From: Mesostigma viride
Lineage: Eukaryota; Streptophyta; Mesostigmatophyceae; Mesostigmatales; Mesostigmataceae
Length of the DNA: 64,000 bases
Direction: 5' to 3'
Assembly: GCA_009746045.1 (NCBI GenBank)
Contig: RPFO01001991.1
Location: 1-64,000 of the forward strand
A model generated the notes under the pieces. The model saw nothing but the letters and a program-made list of their open reading frames with translations, did not search any database and had not been told where the DNA came from. Below are positions 46,042 through 57,345 of the stretch, piece after piece. Made by a program: the position numbers and the translations under genes. Each line of letters starts with the position of its first letter. The stretch's first letter is position 1.

Positions 46042-48140
46042 TGGTGTACAAGACCCTGCTGCATGGGCGGCCAATGCTGGACTACGAGCAGACTGCCACG
46101 ATGGTGAGGTACATGACAGAAGTTGACCCCAAGCCAAAGGGGTTTGACCTCTCTGCCAAGTACAACAATGACAACGCGGGGTGGGAAATGGGGGAATGCC
46201 TCAATGAAGGCCTCATCGATGAGCTGCATGAGCAGCTCAAGCAGTCGCCCTTCATCTCCATCTCCTGCTACGATTCTGACGATATCAGCAAGGAGCAGTG
46301 CTCTATCGTCATCTACCCCGTGCGCTATGGCATCCGTACAACACAATTCCTGGCGTGCCACGAGCTGCCCAACGGCATTGCAACTGCGGAGACGGTGTCC
46401 ATGGGGATCTATGCCAAGCTGAGGAGCCATGGGGGGCTGAGTCGTGAGGACGTCGCCAACAAGCTCACCTCATGTGGCATGGATGGCGCGGCAGTGATGA
46501 TCGTGTGCACAGGCGGCGTCATCACGCTCATCAAGGAGCGGTACGCACCTTTCGCCTTGGAGGAATGGTGCCCCTCTCACAGGACCAACCTCGTGGGGGT
46601 GGAGGTTGCCAACAATGAATTGGTTCAGAAGGTGCAGGGCCTCCTCAAGGCAATTGCATCCGACCTTCTGCGTAGCGCCAAGCACACCCAGACTTTCATG
46701 CTCCACCAAGCTCTGCTGGGCCACAGCGACCAACTCAGCATGCTCGCGATCCATGACATCAGGTGGATTTCGATCAGGGGCGTGCTAGAGCGCACGGTCC
46801 AAGAGTACGATGCCCTCGTGGACTTCTATTACAAGCGCGCTGATGATGCTGCGCGCGATGGGGAAACTGACGGCGAGTCAAAGGAGATATTCGAGAAGCT
46901 CGTCTCTGCCGACGTGGTACTCGCCATACACGGGCTGCTGCCGCTCTTTCAGCAGCTTGACATCCTCTGCAAAGCCTTTCAAGCTGATGACGCCCACTGC
47001 ACCGATGTCGGCAGGTTGGTAACCAGGGCAAAGGAGACCATTTCCCAGGTGTACTTGGCCGATGCGGCCACGTGTGGCCTGCCTTTCCAGGCGCTACTGC
47101 GACCAGTGCGGGGGGAGGTGGATCCACAGCCAGATGTTGACAGTGATTCGGACAGCTTCCGCATCATCCTACCTGCTGACGCCATGGGGAGCGTGCCTGC
47201 ACAAGTCACCAAGGAGGCGACCACAGTACAACTAGAGGAGGTCGACGTGGATGGGGAGAATGAGGTGCAGCTCGTGCCAAAGGGCCAGGAGGAGGGCTTT
47301 GCAGTCACTTTTCAAACACGCAAGTCTCGGCTTGGTGACGTGCGTGTGACCCGGTCTCGCACAGCTGTGCAGCTGAGCAACCAATCAGACGTGGCCAAGC
47401 TGGCCCACATGGTGAAGCAAACCCGCACGAAGTTGGCGCGTGTGGCTGAGGTGGCTATAACGGAGTTTGACCGCCGCTTCCCCCCCACCCCCTTCACAGA
47501 GGCCTGGGAGGTACTGCTTCCAGTCTATTGGGTCCCTGACTGTGACGGCAACATGCCAAGCGGTGAAGCCGTTAGGCAACGGCTGCAGCCTGTTACGGAC
47601 CACTACTGCGTGGCACGGGGGTACACTCCCCCAGGCATGGCCCGCACGAGCGATGGGAAGCACGCCATGCAGGCTCCCCCGATGATTGATCGCGACCTTC
47701 TCACGGAGCAGTACAGGGACTTCCGGACGAGCATGGTCAACTGGCCAAAGGCAAGCGACGACAAGCCTGCAGCATGGCGAAAGGTGTGGGCTGACTGCTG
47801 TCAGAACGCGCATCGCTGGGCCATGATCAGTGAGTGGGTGAAGGTTGCAATGATCATGGTCTCGTTCGCGCCCGGGTCCGTCGCCAACGAGCGGCTCTTC
47901 TCTGCGATGAACCTCCTCAAGTGTGAGCGGCGCAACCGTCTCCAAGAACTGCACATGGACGCTTCCCTTCGCATTTTCATGCAAGGGCTCTCGTTCAACC
48001 ACTTTGAGAAGATGAATGGGCTTGAGCGAGCGCATGTTAAATGGACGGACAGGAAGCTGCGCCGGCCTGGCGGTAAAACTGGGAACCAACATACAAAGAA
48101 AGCCAAGATGGCACTAGCTAGCGGTGGTCCTCGTTTTTAA
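45909..48140 (+). CDS. hAT transposase, catalytic and dimerisation part
   Basis: 743 open codons; real homology probably starts near 46.04 kb (MVYKTLLHGRPMLDYEQ). The RNase H-like core starts with FISISCYDSDDISKEQCSIV (first catalytic Asp region), then NKLTSCGMDGAAVMIVCTGG (second Asp region), WCPSHRTNLVGVE (the C-x2-H signature), an insertion domain, and the C-terminal SVANERLFSAMNLLKCERRNRL with the last catalytic Glu and the hAT dimerisation motif. Stop at 48138-48140. It cuts and pastes the element. Apart from the frameshift at the N-terminal junction it appears intact, unlike most elements around it. Confidence 0.88.
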   Translation: MQGRGCQSSGVLNKQARLRWLFVEIGKQQDPSAGGKAGDHEQLVMVYKTLLHGRPMLDYEQTATMVRYMTEVDPKPKGFDLSAKYNNDNAGWEMGECLNEGLIDELHEQLKQSPFISISCYDSDDISKEQCSIVIYPVRYGIRTTQFLACHELPNGIATAETVSMGIYAKLRSHGGLSREDVANKLTSCGMDGAAVMIVCTGGVITLIKERYAPFALEEWCPSHRTNLVGVEVANNELVQKVQGLLKAIASDLLRSAKHTQTFMLHQALLGHSDQLSMLAIHDIRWISIRGVLERTVQEYDALVDFYYKRADDAARDGETDGESKEIFEKLVSADVVLAIHGLLPLFQQLDILCKAFQADDAHCTDVGRLVTRAKETISQVYLADAATCGLPFQALLRPVRGEVDPQPDVDSDSDSFRIILPADAMGSVPAQVTKEATTVQLEEVDVDGENEVQLVPKGQEEGFAVTFQTRKSRLGDVRVTRSRTAVQLSNQSDVAKLAHMVKQTRTKLARVAEVAITEFDRRFPPTPFTEAWEVLLPVYWVPDCDGNMPSGEAVRQRLQPVTDHYCVARGYTPPGMARTSDGKHAMQAPPMIDRDLLTEQYRDFRTSMVNWPKASDDKPAAWRKVWADCCQNAHRWAMISEWVKVAMIMVSFAPGSVANERLFSAMNLLKCERRNRLQELHMDASLRIFMQGLSFNHFEKMNGLERAHVKWTDRKLRRPGGKTGNQHTKKAKMALASGGPRF

Positions 48141-48536
48141 AGAGGAACCCGGGTCTCCTGAGGTAGCTTTTCCAACTTACAATTGCCTATGGGTGTAGGG
48201 TGCATGCAAACAGGCGGCATCATGTTTAATAACTTACTTAGTCAGGCCGCGCCATGTATGGGTGAGCCATTGTGAGAGCGATACACTGCCTACCGGCAAT
48301 GCGTACTATGTTTTGTAGCCTCCTATTGTTACCATGTGCACATGCTTGTATGCTTGCTAAGTTATCATCGGCGCGTGTCTTAGTAGGGCTGCCAGCTGCC
48401 GGCTGCGTATACCCCGGTATGAGAATAAGGGCACAAGCAGCCCACTAGGGGCCTATGGCAAGGCTTCAGAGTTTAGGAGAAATTTTTAACTGTATAAGAA
48501 ATCCTATTGGGATTTTGTTTTTGTTTTTTTTTAATT

Positions 48537-48576
48537 GCCATCATCCGGGGGGGCCGGAGCCCCCCCGGATGATGGC
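48537..48576. repeat. Perfect GC-rich hairpin near the hAT right end
   Basis: 18-bp arms GCCATCATCCGGGGGGGC with a CGGA loop. It sits about 70 bp inside the right terminus and may serve as subterminal binding site or strand-transfer structure. Confidence 0.85.
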
Positions 48577-48651
48577 CCCCCGGCCTCGGCCGGGTCCCCT
48601 ACGGGAATTACCGGAACCCCCCCACCCCTTACCAAAAACACTGATGGGAGG

Positions 48652-50640
48652 CCATATATAACTACCGTCAAAGTCACGGGGGTCAAGACTCGCGTTTTCA
48701 TTCTTGGTGAATTGACCACACTGCCCTTATATGACACCTATAGATGTGCATGTGCCGTCTTGTCCATGCGCGTAGGTACCGCGGTACGGATAACCTACGC
48801 AAAGCATGCATTCTAGGAGGCAACCACCAACAAACTAGTGATGTTAAGCCTATTTCAGCTTTCCCTAGCTCATGTAAACTAGGCCTAAGCCTTTTGCTTT
48901 TTTGGTGATGGCCAGCACACCTGGTGGCGCATGCTGACAATGGGAAGTTTTTACTCACCATTACTTACTTGATGATGCCAAAGATTTTAGCCAACTGTCT
49001 CACACTCGTGCAATATGTGTGTTGGAATCGTATAACAAACATATATGGAGGTATTCAAACCCATACAGCCTCTGAAACCCAGCACCATCACACTATGCCA
49101 CGTATTGACTGAGGTAAGCATCTAAGAAGGTGTTTTAGGAAGGGTCCAGGTCATGGTCAAGAAAGAGCATGAATAATGCAAAAAGAATAAGCTACGCAAG
49201 CTACAAGTTGTATTTAACGTCAGACATCGACAAGAAAACGATGCTTCTGCTTTACCTGGCATGGCTGGCGTTACCTTGGCCCAGGTGGTGGCCGCAAAAT
49301 GGCGCGTTGCGGCACACCAAAGTAGTGCAGCATGGTCACTGGATTCGGCGATTTGTGGCCACCCTTGCACGTTTACGACTACAATGCATCATAACATGTG
49401 CAAAGCAGCAGATATATCCCTTCAAAATCGCCGAAAAGGTATTGCTTTTAAGGTTATTGTCCGGCCTGATCGCAGTTTTTTCCAGCAAAAACGCTGCCGA
49501 CACCTATCAAATGGCAATCCCGCGAACCAAAAATTTGGCAACATCATCCTTAGGACGTATCAAGTGTATTCCCTATTTTTGGCAAGCACTTTGGAACGAA
49601 AACTTAAATGCCATGCGTGAAGGTAAGCCGCCATGGCCAGGTTGGCCGTTGTCCGAAATGCACGTTCTACGTGAAAAAATACCCCCTGTACTTTTACCGT
49701 CTAGTACACCTGTTAAATATGGTCCAAATATAGCAAACGCTAGCATCATGTTCTGAAGAAACTTGTAAACTTTCATTCTTCTCAGCTAAATGTTTCCGTA
49801 TTCCCGTTAGTATTCTCGGCATTTGGTCGCCCGAGAAGGGGCCGATGCGTGGTCTACAACTCGATTTTCGGCGGCAAATCGGCAGCCAGACCATTTAGGG
49901 GTGAAGCCCAATGCAGTCCCCCACCGCATTCCACAAGGGTTATTACTGCGGTTATCACTGCTGGAGGAAACATGCGGAAAACGTGCGGGGCCATTCCTGC
50001 CAAATTTGAGAACCAACAGACTTCTTGGAGGCAGCGCCGAAGTTTAAGGACAGCAACCTGCGGTGTGAACTTTGATGCTATCGAGCACAGCCACAACCAA
50101 AATAGATCCAAGGTTGGTCTGAAAGTCTGTCGTCTCAGAAATTGTTCTATGCTCAAGAGTCCACGGAATCAGGAAGTGGGCCCACAGTTGCCGTACAGAT
50201 CCTGTTGTTACTCATGTGTACACAGAGGAGTCCCACTTCGGTGGGACAACGGTGGGACAATCTCACATAGGCGGGACACCCCAAGTCACCTCGGTGGGAC
50301 ACCCATTTTCCCAAACCCACCTCGTTGGAACACCCCAACTCACCTCGGTGGAACACCCTGACTCGCCTCGGTGGGACACCCCATTTTCCTAAATTCATGT
50401 AGGTGGGACATTAATTCACCACGGTGGGACGCCCCACGTTTCTGATCTTGTCCCTAATTGATTGCTGGGTTGGGACGCGTCCCACGGAAGTGGGATTTCT
50501 CTGTAGTGACACAGCTGGGCCCGTAGGGTTTGGTTGATCCTGTCCTGGATCAGTCCGCATGTATGCTCCTTCTGCACTGAAATTTGCGTGCCGCCCGTTG
50601 TACATACTTGAATTTCAATGGACACTGAGAGTCGCCTCTT
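48652..50640. repeat. Repeats H (right part) and E, copy 3
   Basis: Repeat H resumes at 48652 and passes without interruption into repeat E at about 48855, the point where the intact DIRS is inserted in copy 2. E continues to about 50.64 kb, split by MITE copy 2. Non-coding. Confidence 0.8.
50221..50503. mobile_element. Mariner-type MITE, copy 2
   Basis: 283 bp between TA dinucleotides (50219-50220, 50504-50505). Ends: CACAGAGGAGTCCCACTTCG and complement CAGAGAAATCCCACTTCCGT. The same GTGGGACACCCC minisatellite as copy 1. It sits in a different place of repeat E than copy 1; the uninterrupted site is at about 12924 (CTGGTGTAGTCACATC). Hence two independent insertions. Confidence 0.82.
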
Positions 50641-50704
50641 TCGGTAATGCAATGTCAGCCCCAAGGTTTGTGAAGGATTTTTACCTACTTGCCTATCAGT
50701 TATC

Positions 50705-50877
50705 TTTATGTAAACGTAGGCACCTTTTCCTCGGAAGCACGAAGGTCAATATGTCAGGCCCATACGTTACATAAACGGGAATAACCAGTTCCTGTCGCCC
50801 CAAATTATTCCTCGGAATAATTTGGGCTTCCAGACCTTCATGCTTCCGAGCAAAACGTGCCTACATTTACGTAAATA
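50705..50877. mobile_element. Fold-back element
   Basis: Arms of about 43 bp (GTAGGCACCTTTTCCTCGGA and, complemented, GTAGGCACGTTTTGCTCGGA) surround a second perfect palindrome, CCCAAATTATTCC with complement. A diverged left arm also occurs at 11.95 kb (GTAGGCACCTTTTGCTCGGA). Non-coding; probably a short MITE. Confidence 0.7.
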
Positions 50878-50946
50878 TATTACTGCTTATTTTTTTGTTA
50901 TTGCTGAAATAGTCTTACTATCGCAAGCTAAAATTATCTGGAGCAG

Positions 50947-51083
50947 ATGTGCAGGGCTGTGGAATCGCGCAACATTCAGCACTTGTTCGCGCCAAACTTT
51001 GGAATTTGTGAGATGTACGTCGGGTTCGGACACGTACGCTACGAAATTGCTCCCAACGTTCCCTTCTCATGGACATTAGTAGC
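50947..51083 (+). CDS. Candidate host exon of unknown function
   Basis: Open between an acceptor-like TCTGGAGCAG and a donor-like GTGAGTAG. It reads ESRNIQHLFAPNFGICEMY and GHVRYEIAPNVPFSWTLVA, which has the composition of a folded protein and no repeat partner in the window. No family recognised. It could be an exon of the LRR gene or of another gene. Length 137 nt, not a multiple of 3. Confidence 0.3.
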
Positions 51084-51344
51084 GTGAGTAGTATTTGCGC
51101 ACCGCTGTGCCACTTTTTTCAGTTGATTCATTTATTCCACCATACATGACATTTGTTGAGTCTTTAATGTATGCACCCCCAGTTGAAGGAAAGAAACCTA
51201 GTACATATGATTGGTATAGTACTGTGGGCGCAGCGCCCACATGACTAGTCCATAAACCCATGCATCCGCATGATTTTGTAGCAACCGACGCACCGTGTCG
51301 TGCCGCCACATTCATGCGGCTGATACTGCACTGACGAAAATGGC

Positions 51345-52611
51345 CCCAGGGATAGAGTCGTTTCCTTTGTCCTCACTCCCAAGTATGCCAAATGCCTTGC
51401 CCTTAGTGATGGCAGCCAATACTATGGTGCCAACTTCTGATGTTGATTATGTTGCCTTCAAACAAGTGTATCAAATGTTCATGCTTCCATTTGACATGCA
51501 TAAAGACTTAGGCCCAGGAAGATACTTCATCCCATATTCTGAATGGTGAAAAATATGGCATGGTGTTGGGTTTTAAAATCTGCTTTTATGACGCTCGAGT
51601 TCCCAAGAAAACCAGCATTTAATTGAAAACAATGAGTAGAGCCCCTGCCCAAGGCAGGTTATGTAGTCATCTCGTCTCCCTGGCATGCAGGAGTAAGAGT
51701 ACCCCAAGGGTGGGATGGGTGGGAAGAGACAATTACGGGTCACAACCCGCTGACCATGCTCATCAAGCCTACCGTCAAAATGGAAAAAGGCAAAAACAGA
51801 AATATCCTAACGCTGACAATTTAGTGATTCAGCCAGCCAGCTCATCTGTCACACGTCTGAGCTGTCAGGCCATGTGTACGATACGAATGCAACCCTGAAC
51901 ACACTACCCAACCAAGCAGAACACCAATCAATTTGTGAGTGCTGGTTACATACGATTTCATCACATTTTTTTACTCAACTACCGTCAGCATTCCACGCAT
52001 GGCCCGCCGTTCAAACGGCGCCTGACTTACAAAAGGCTAAGCTAGTTGCCAGTACATAGGATTCCCCGGTCAACAACAAGCCGTCCCCGCTCGTCTAACA
52101 AGCCAATCTGCATGTACAGCCACAAGGTTGTGGCGGCTCTTTCTTTCCCGCGTTCTGTTTAACTATTTTCAGAGAAATCCGATTTTCTGACCACTTTGCC
52201 ACCAAGAAGCAGCCCCAGGGTTCAAGCCTGGGTCAAGTGATTCAAGGGCTTCATGAACAATATACGACATAGATGGTCAGGGCATCACAAGCAGATATGG
52301 AGATAGGAACTCAGCATAGGCCTCATTTCGGGCTCTGTATGCTATGGTACACGTGCTTTTGCTGTTTAAGGTCTTATATAGCGTCTGAAGGTCTTACATA
52401 TGGAAGCTCTCGTACGGGCATGCAGTTCTTCGGCAACCATGGTGCGATCAGTACAAACTACGCTGGTTGTCATTGTCTCTTCAATCTGCCCGCATGGGTG
52501 CGCCCCGCATAAGCTGCCACGTGTCACTAGCTATATCTCTGACAACCTGCACTCAGGCCTTGTTGGTACATGTGTGTGCCATCTGCAACATCTGGATGTC
52601 TCTGCTCGCAG
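51345..52611 (+). repeat. Conserved upstream flank of LRR exon 5
   Basis: 51345-51583 and 52166-52611 match 60140-60793 upstream of LRR exon 6 (TTGTCCTCACTCCCAAGTATG, AACTTTGCCACCAAGAAGC, GCAGATATGGAGATAGGAAC). So at least 0.7 kb of upstream intron was duplicated with the LRR exon. Repeat G is inserted in this copy. Confidence 0.75.
51584..52165. mobile_element. Repeat G, copy 1
   Basis: Matches 63485-64000 at the right edge nearly base for base (TCCCAAGAAAACCAGCATTT, AACAATGAGTAGAGCCCCTGC). It is absent from the otherwise collinear flank at about 60360, so it is a discrete insertion. Its start resembles DIRS block Y (AACAATGAGTGGAGC), so it may be a terminal block of another DIRS family. 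No ORF of note. Confidence 0.65.
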
Positions 52612-52683
52612 GTGGCTCATTGGCGACCAACTGAGCGGCACCATCTTGCAGGGGCTGGGGGGCTTGCCATCACTCTATGTGCT
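52612..52683 (+). CDS. LRR exon 5 (24 residues)
   Basis: 72 nt between TGCTCGCAG and GTGAGTAAAG, reading WLIGDQLSGTILQGLGGLPSLYVL. The usual IP-x-E-L is changed to ILQGL; the frame and phase are preserved. Its downstream flank is interrupted after GCATGAAATTT by 0.74 kb of other sequence (52758-53499) and then resumes. Confidence 0.78.
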
Positions 52684-52757
52684 GTGAGTAAAGCCAGATC
52701 CTTGACGCCTGCTAGCTAGTTCTGCCCTTTTGTACTCGGCCAGCATGCATGAAATTT

Positions 52758-53499
52758 AAGATCACTCAGCTCCCAAGAAGACCACCATTTATTGAAACAA
52801 TAAGTGGAGCCCTGCCACAAATGCAGCAGTTACAGTGGCCTAAAGGTTTCTCAGTCGGCACGCGGAAGCAAGAAGCCTCCAGGGTGGAGGGAAAGAAAAC
52901 AGCTGCGGATCATTGCATGCCTAGCTTGCGAAAGGCATGATCCGGCGACGCACAAGCTGACATCATCTTAAACCGCCATGCGTCACACAACGACCTGAAT
53001 AGTGCTGGAAACGCCACTAAAAGTAGACTGCCCAGACACCCCCAGGGTAGTGCGCTACACGCACCGGTGATAGTAGAACAAGATTCTTAAAACTAACAGC
53101 ACAAGTCTCGCCCATCTACCCTTGCGGTCGGCCCGAGTCCAATATTCAATAAGTAATCACGACTCCCTCAAAACAATCTGTCCCTCAGATTCGCCAAGCA
53201 ACCAGCCGACCCACAGGTCCGTAGCATGATAGCGGGTGCACAATCAACAAACATTACCAATCCTTAGAAACAAAAAATCTCTACTGAAGCATAACCTCTA
53301 CCTTTTGGACCACTATACAGTAGTCCCCGACCCTTAAACAACCGGGTCATCAAAAACAATTAGGCGAGCTTGGAGCTTTTTATAAAATAGGATTAGTCAA
53401 CCCATGTCCAGCAGGCAATCTTCCTCATGGCAGGCCCAGGCATAGCAGCCCTATCTTTCCAGCATGCGTTATCAGACTACTTTTGGAGAAAAACGATGG
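52758..53499. mobile_element. Insertion in the downstream flank of LRR exon 5
   Basis: The flank GCATGCATGAAATTT|GTGTGCT, continuous in the other LRR units, is separated here by about 740 bp. The left end (AGCTCCCAAGAAGACCACCATTTATTG) resembles the start of repeat G. No coding sequence. Exact right border uncertain. Confidence 0.6.
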
Positions 53500-53885
53500 T
53501 GTGCTTTCATCGCCACCCTGTGTTTTGCTATCCCTTGTATGCAAGCATGGAGGATGTGGTTCTGCACCGTAGTTCCGTTACCAGCTTCGGCATCGATTGC
53601 TGGATTGCGACTTGCAGAAGCAGGCCATGGTAAATGGTCGGGGCAGCCGTTCGGGATCTCATTACATCCATGGTCCGGCCAGCGGCCTAGATACCAAAAG
53701 ATGTAAGTTCGATCTATGACTGGAATGCCGTAGATGGTGGTTGTACTTACAACTGTATGAGGCTGTATTCCTGGAATGGAATGCTAGTTACAATAATCAT
53801 GAGGCCTAAATCATATTATTGGCATGCAGCATTTACAACAGTTATCAGACCCAGTGTTCCAGTGTTGGTCCCCCCCTTGTGTTGC

Positions 53886-54195
53886 AGGGATGGTGGGTGG
53901 GAAAAGAATAGAGGTCGACCTTTGCTGGGTAGGTTTGCTTTTGTCTTATTTGCATTTCACGCGGCGATTGCCCAGATGGCGTTTGTTTTGCCGCACAAAC
54001 TTTTCGCCTGAACAGATGACACAAATTGGCGTTCTGGTTGCCGGCGACTGACCTAGTCTGCCGGGGCTCTTAGGTCACGTATAGCGTGAGAGAAAGTTTT
54101 TTATATAAGTAATGACTACGTCATTAACACTAGATAGTGTCAAGATTGCATCCCGAGGTAGCTCTTGCCACCTGGCCAGGGAACTGGCCGAATTG
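53886..54195. mobile_element. DIRS X-block fragment
   Basis: From GCAGGGATGGTGGG to the CACCTGGCCAGGGAACTGGCCGAA block it matches other X blocks; it is then cut at about 54195 where the piggyBac-derived sequence begins. Confidence 0.7.
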
Positions 54196-55185
54196 TTTAG
54201 TCATCTAACATTCAACAAAGGTGCTGATATATGGGTTTGGGGGGTAATTTCGCCATATCCCAGTTGCAACAGCGTGCCTGGCATTGCTAAAGCATCTGGT
54301 GACTTTTTGGTTAATTTTTTCTTTTTCACGCGCGCACGATGTCTGCTGCGCTCCGTAAAACCTGGAAAAACAGAGTTTTGCGCGTGTCTGGCGAGGTTTT
54401 TGAGACCCCCAATGTCACGTACTCAGGCACTGTCACGAATGTTAGGCACGGTGGGGGGCGGGCTGGCTCTTCAGTGCAGCTTTATTGCGACGTATGATGA
54501 CGGCAAGCACCACTGGTGCGATATGGCAGTGGTCGAAAATTGGTGGGCAAGCCAAGGCTTCCACAGTTTCAGAGAGGAAGGTGACAATAACGACAGTTGT
54601 GGCCAGGACGAATCTGGTTCCAGAACTGTCAGAACCGTTAGTGACGAAGAAAACGTACCGGGTAGTGCCAACACCTATGGTGGAGACTGTGCTGATGACA
54701 ACAACCAGCCCCGACCAAAACGCGGCCGGCCTGCTGGCTCACTTGCATGGGGTGCAGGCTTGACCCGCTTTAGGGGCAGGGCGGGGCAGGGCCAGGCAAT
54801 CCGGAATGGCCAAGAAGCCAGCAACTTTGAATGGGCAAATGTCGAACTTGACAAGCCGCCCGCGGAAGATGTCGCTCCTGCCTCGAGCGTTGAACCTCCA
54901 GTGCGAGAACTTGTCCGCCATCAACTTCTTTTTCTTGCTAGTGACGCTGGAATTTATCCGCCAGATTGCTGGCTGGACCAAGGAGAAGGAGCGTCGTGCC
55001 AAGCTCGAGGCGGAAGCAAGGGAGGCGCTGGAAGGATGTGTCACAGCCCTCAACCTACGTGGACAGCAAGATGGTCCGCTTCTACAGCTCACGCCATGGC
55101 AGCCCTGACGAGGACCCCGTGGTGTAGGAGTGGTGGAACAAGGGCAAGGGAGAGAACGAGATGGTGGACATTCCTGAGATCAAGG

Positions 55186-55697
55186 TGTCAAGAATCCTGT
55201 CTTGAATATGCCCATTATGCTGACCGTGCAGAAATCTATAATACGGGCAACTGTATTCGAGCCCTAATTAACAAATAGATATGCTCGGATAGTAGTACCT
55301 AAGTGGGATTTGTCCTACGTGAACGGACACTATGACTATGTGCCAAGTTGTACAATGGCACTAGGACCATTGGTCACTATCTTCACCAGATTATAGTATT
55401 GTGTCATGTGCATGTCATACCATGCCGTACCGAGTCATGCATGCGCATGCACCATGTTCCAACATACCAGCTGTCGTTATCGACCCATTGTCGGCCCATG
55501 CGCATACCAGGGCCGCCGCCACCACTCACCTACCATAATTACCAATGTTCACGCTACCTTGAGGTAGCCATGGAAAGCCACACCAAATGGACGTAATAAA
55601 TAATTTTCCTGGCTCCTGACGCTTAAGTCGGCAATGATTCACCACCTACGAATTATTAATTTAAGTCCCCATAATAATAACCCCATGCCCTTTAACA
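55186..55697 (+). repeat. Left LTR
   Basis: 512 bp, TGTCAAGAATCC...CCCTTTAACA, with an AATAAA polyadenylation signal near 55597 and a TTATAGTATT box near 55391. Confidence 0.95.
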
Positions 55698-57345
55698 TGG
55701 CATCGGAGGTCCGGGGCAAGATCTTTCAACGGAATTAACCAACCTCTAAGCGGCAGCTCACATTTTATTGAGCGCCTTGATCATAGTTTATATTTTCATA
55801 TACGGAGCAGCTTGGTCGAATTCTTGTACTTGATACGACCATGATTATGGCGCAGATGCTACCGTGAAATTCAAGGCTTTCAATCGACTTACTTCAATGT
55901 GTGGTAACACCAAATATTCGGGGTGACACCTACCGTCGCTAAAATCCGTCAAGAATTTCCCAAGCTCCGGTGCGCAGGCCAGATCTACGCTTTTATACTT
56001 ATATATGCCCGAAACTGATCAAACGCCAACATTTCGGTGATGGGGACGTCGGCACTGAAGCCTGGCACTCAAAAGGTGCCGGCTCTGGTTCCAGGCAGCG
56101 CCAGTGATTTTTTACCTGGCAGCACATTTTTTGGCCGAGTGCAGTGCGTTCAATCGGCGCGGGGTCACTGACGGGCTCCCACTGAGCCGCGCGAGCTGTG
56201 AGCATCGACGAGAAATCGGCGGAGCTGTTTACCTCAAGAATTTTTCATGAGAACCGGTCTTTCTTTTGTACCGGCACCATTTCGCGTGGCATCAACATTC
56301 TTTTGGGCGCATTCTTTTAAACCGGAATTCTTTTTAAACGGTCATCACTTCAAGAGCCCAGAGCCTGCCATGCTCCAAGTTTCCAAGAAAAAGGGGAACA
56401 TTCCCTGGGTCCTGCTCTCAAGGCCAGCCTGCTGACACAGCTGCACACCACACTAAGGAGGGTGCTCACTAACCCCCACGTTGTTTTCAGCACTAGTTGC
56501 AGTTTTATAATTCAGTCACATTTAACTAGTTGCAGGCACCACTAGCAGCAGTAACAGCTAGTTGCATTATCACGTGCCAGCACTAGACACCCACTAGCAA
56601 CCAGTTGCCCCATAATGTAAGCAGCAGTAACAGCACAGTCCCATCAGCACCATCACACTGGCATCAACAAGCACAGCAGGCAACACCAGCAGGAACAGAG
56701 TACACTGCATAGTCCATGCAGGCAGCTACCCACACTTGCCTAGCCAGCAAGGAGAAGTAGTAGCACCCAGCAGCACATGCATGACTCTCCACCACAGGCG
56801 TAGAGTAGATAGTAGCTGCAGTCAGCTGCACGCACTTGTCTAGCTAGCAAGTAGCAGTCCAGCAACCAGCTCTACATCCTCACGTCACAGTTCACCTTGT
56901 AGTAGTTGCAGTAAGTTGCATCAAAACCTGTTGGCAAACAAGTCAAAGTAGCACTACCAGCACCACACAAGAAACTGTACCCACACACAGCATAGATCGT
57001 GTGTGCACACACAACAGCTGACGTCACCGGTTTACCAGCCGCTACCAGTTCCCAACGTTTCGAGCTGCAACCCTGGCATCAACCAGTACCGGCTACAGTC
57101 TGCATCCAGCCTCAACACTGAGCAACCAGTCTTTCCAGTTTAAGAGCCTGTTTCCAGTTTGGCTCCACCCTCGTGTGGCGCACTCCATGTGACAATATGG
57201 GGCTACACAACCTTGCCCTCATTTTTCTTGCTGTTTTATATCAAGACCAGGGTGTCGTGTAAGGAGGGAATCCACTTAGGTACCCGACTACCCTCGCCCA
57301 GGATCTAGCATTTGTATTTATAGACAGCATCATGTGCAAGGAGGG

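Larger units (their letters stand above)
44172..48643 (+). mobile_element. Full-length hAT transposon
   Basis: 4472 bp. Terminal inverted repeats: CAGTGTTTTTGCTAACG at the left and complement CAGTGTTTTTGGTAAGG at the right, each followed inward by TTCCGG/CCGGTAATT words. It is flanked by the 8-bp target duplication ATGGGAGG, the length typical of hAT. Uninterrupted target repeats exist at about 29410 and 11500. It carries one transposase gene on the plus strand. Confidence 0.95.

Noticed and set aside
51295-51549. 84-codon ORF with a plausible C terminus
   Set aside because: The homologous stretch at 60.13-60.3 kb has amino-acid changes and a stop with no sign of constraint; treated as conserved intron sequence of the LRR unit.
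52205-52250. tRNA-like T-arm (GGTTCAAGCCTGGGTCAAGTGATTC)
   Set aside because: No acceptor stem, D-arm or anticodon arm can be built around it; the same block recurs at 60.4 kb as part of the LRR flank repeat.
20867-52612. A 15.9-kb tandem duplication (nearly equal spacing of LRR exons 3-4 and 4-5)
   Set aside because: The content between the exons is different (DIRS plus elements versus second DIRS lineage plus hAT); equal spacing is coincidental.
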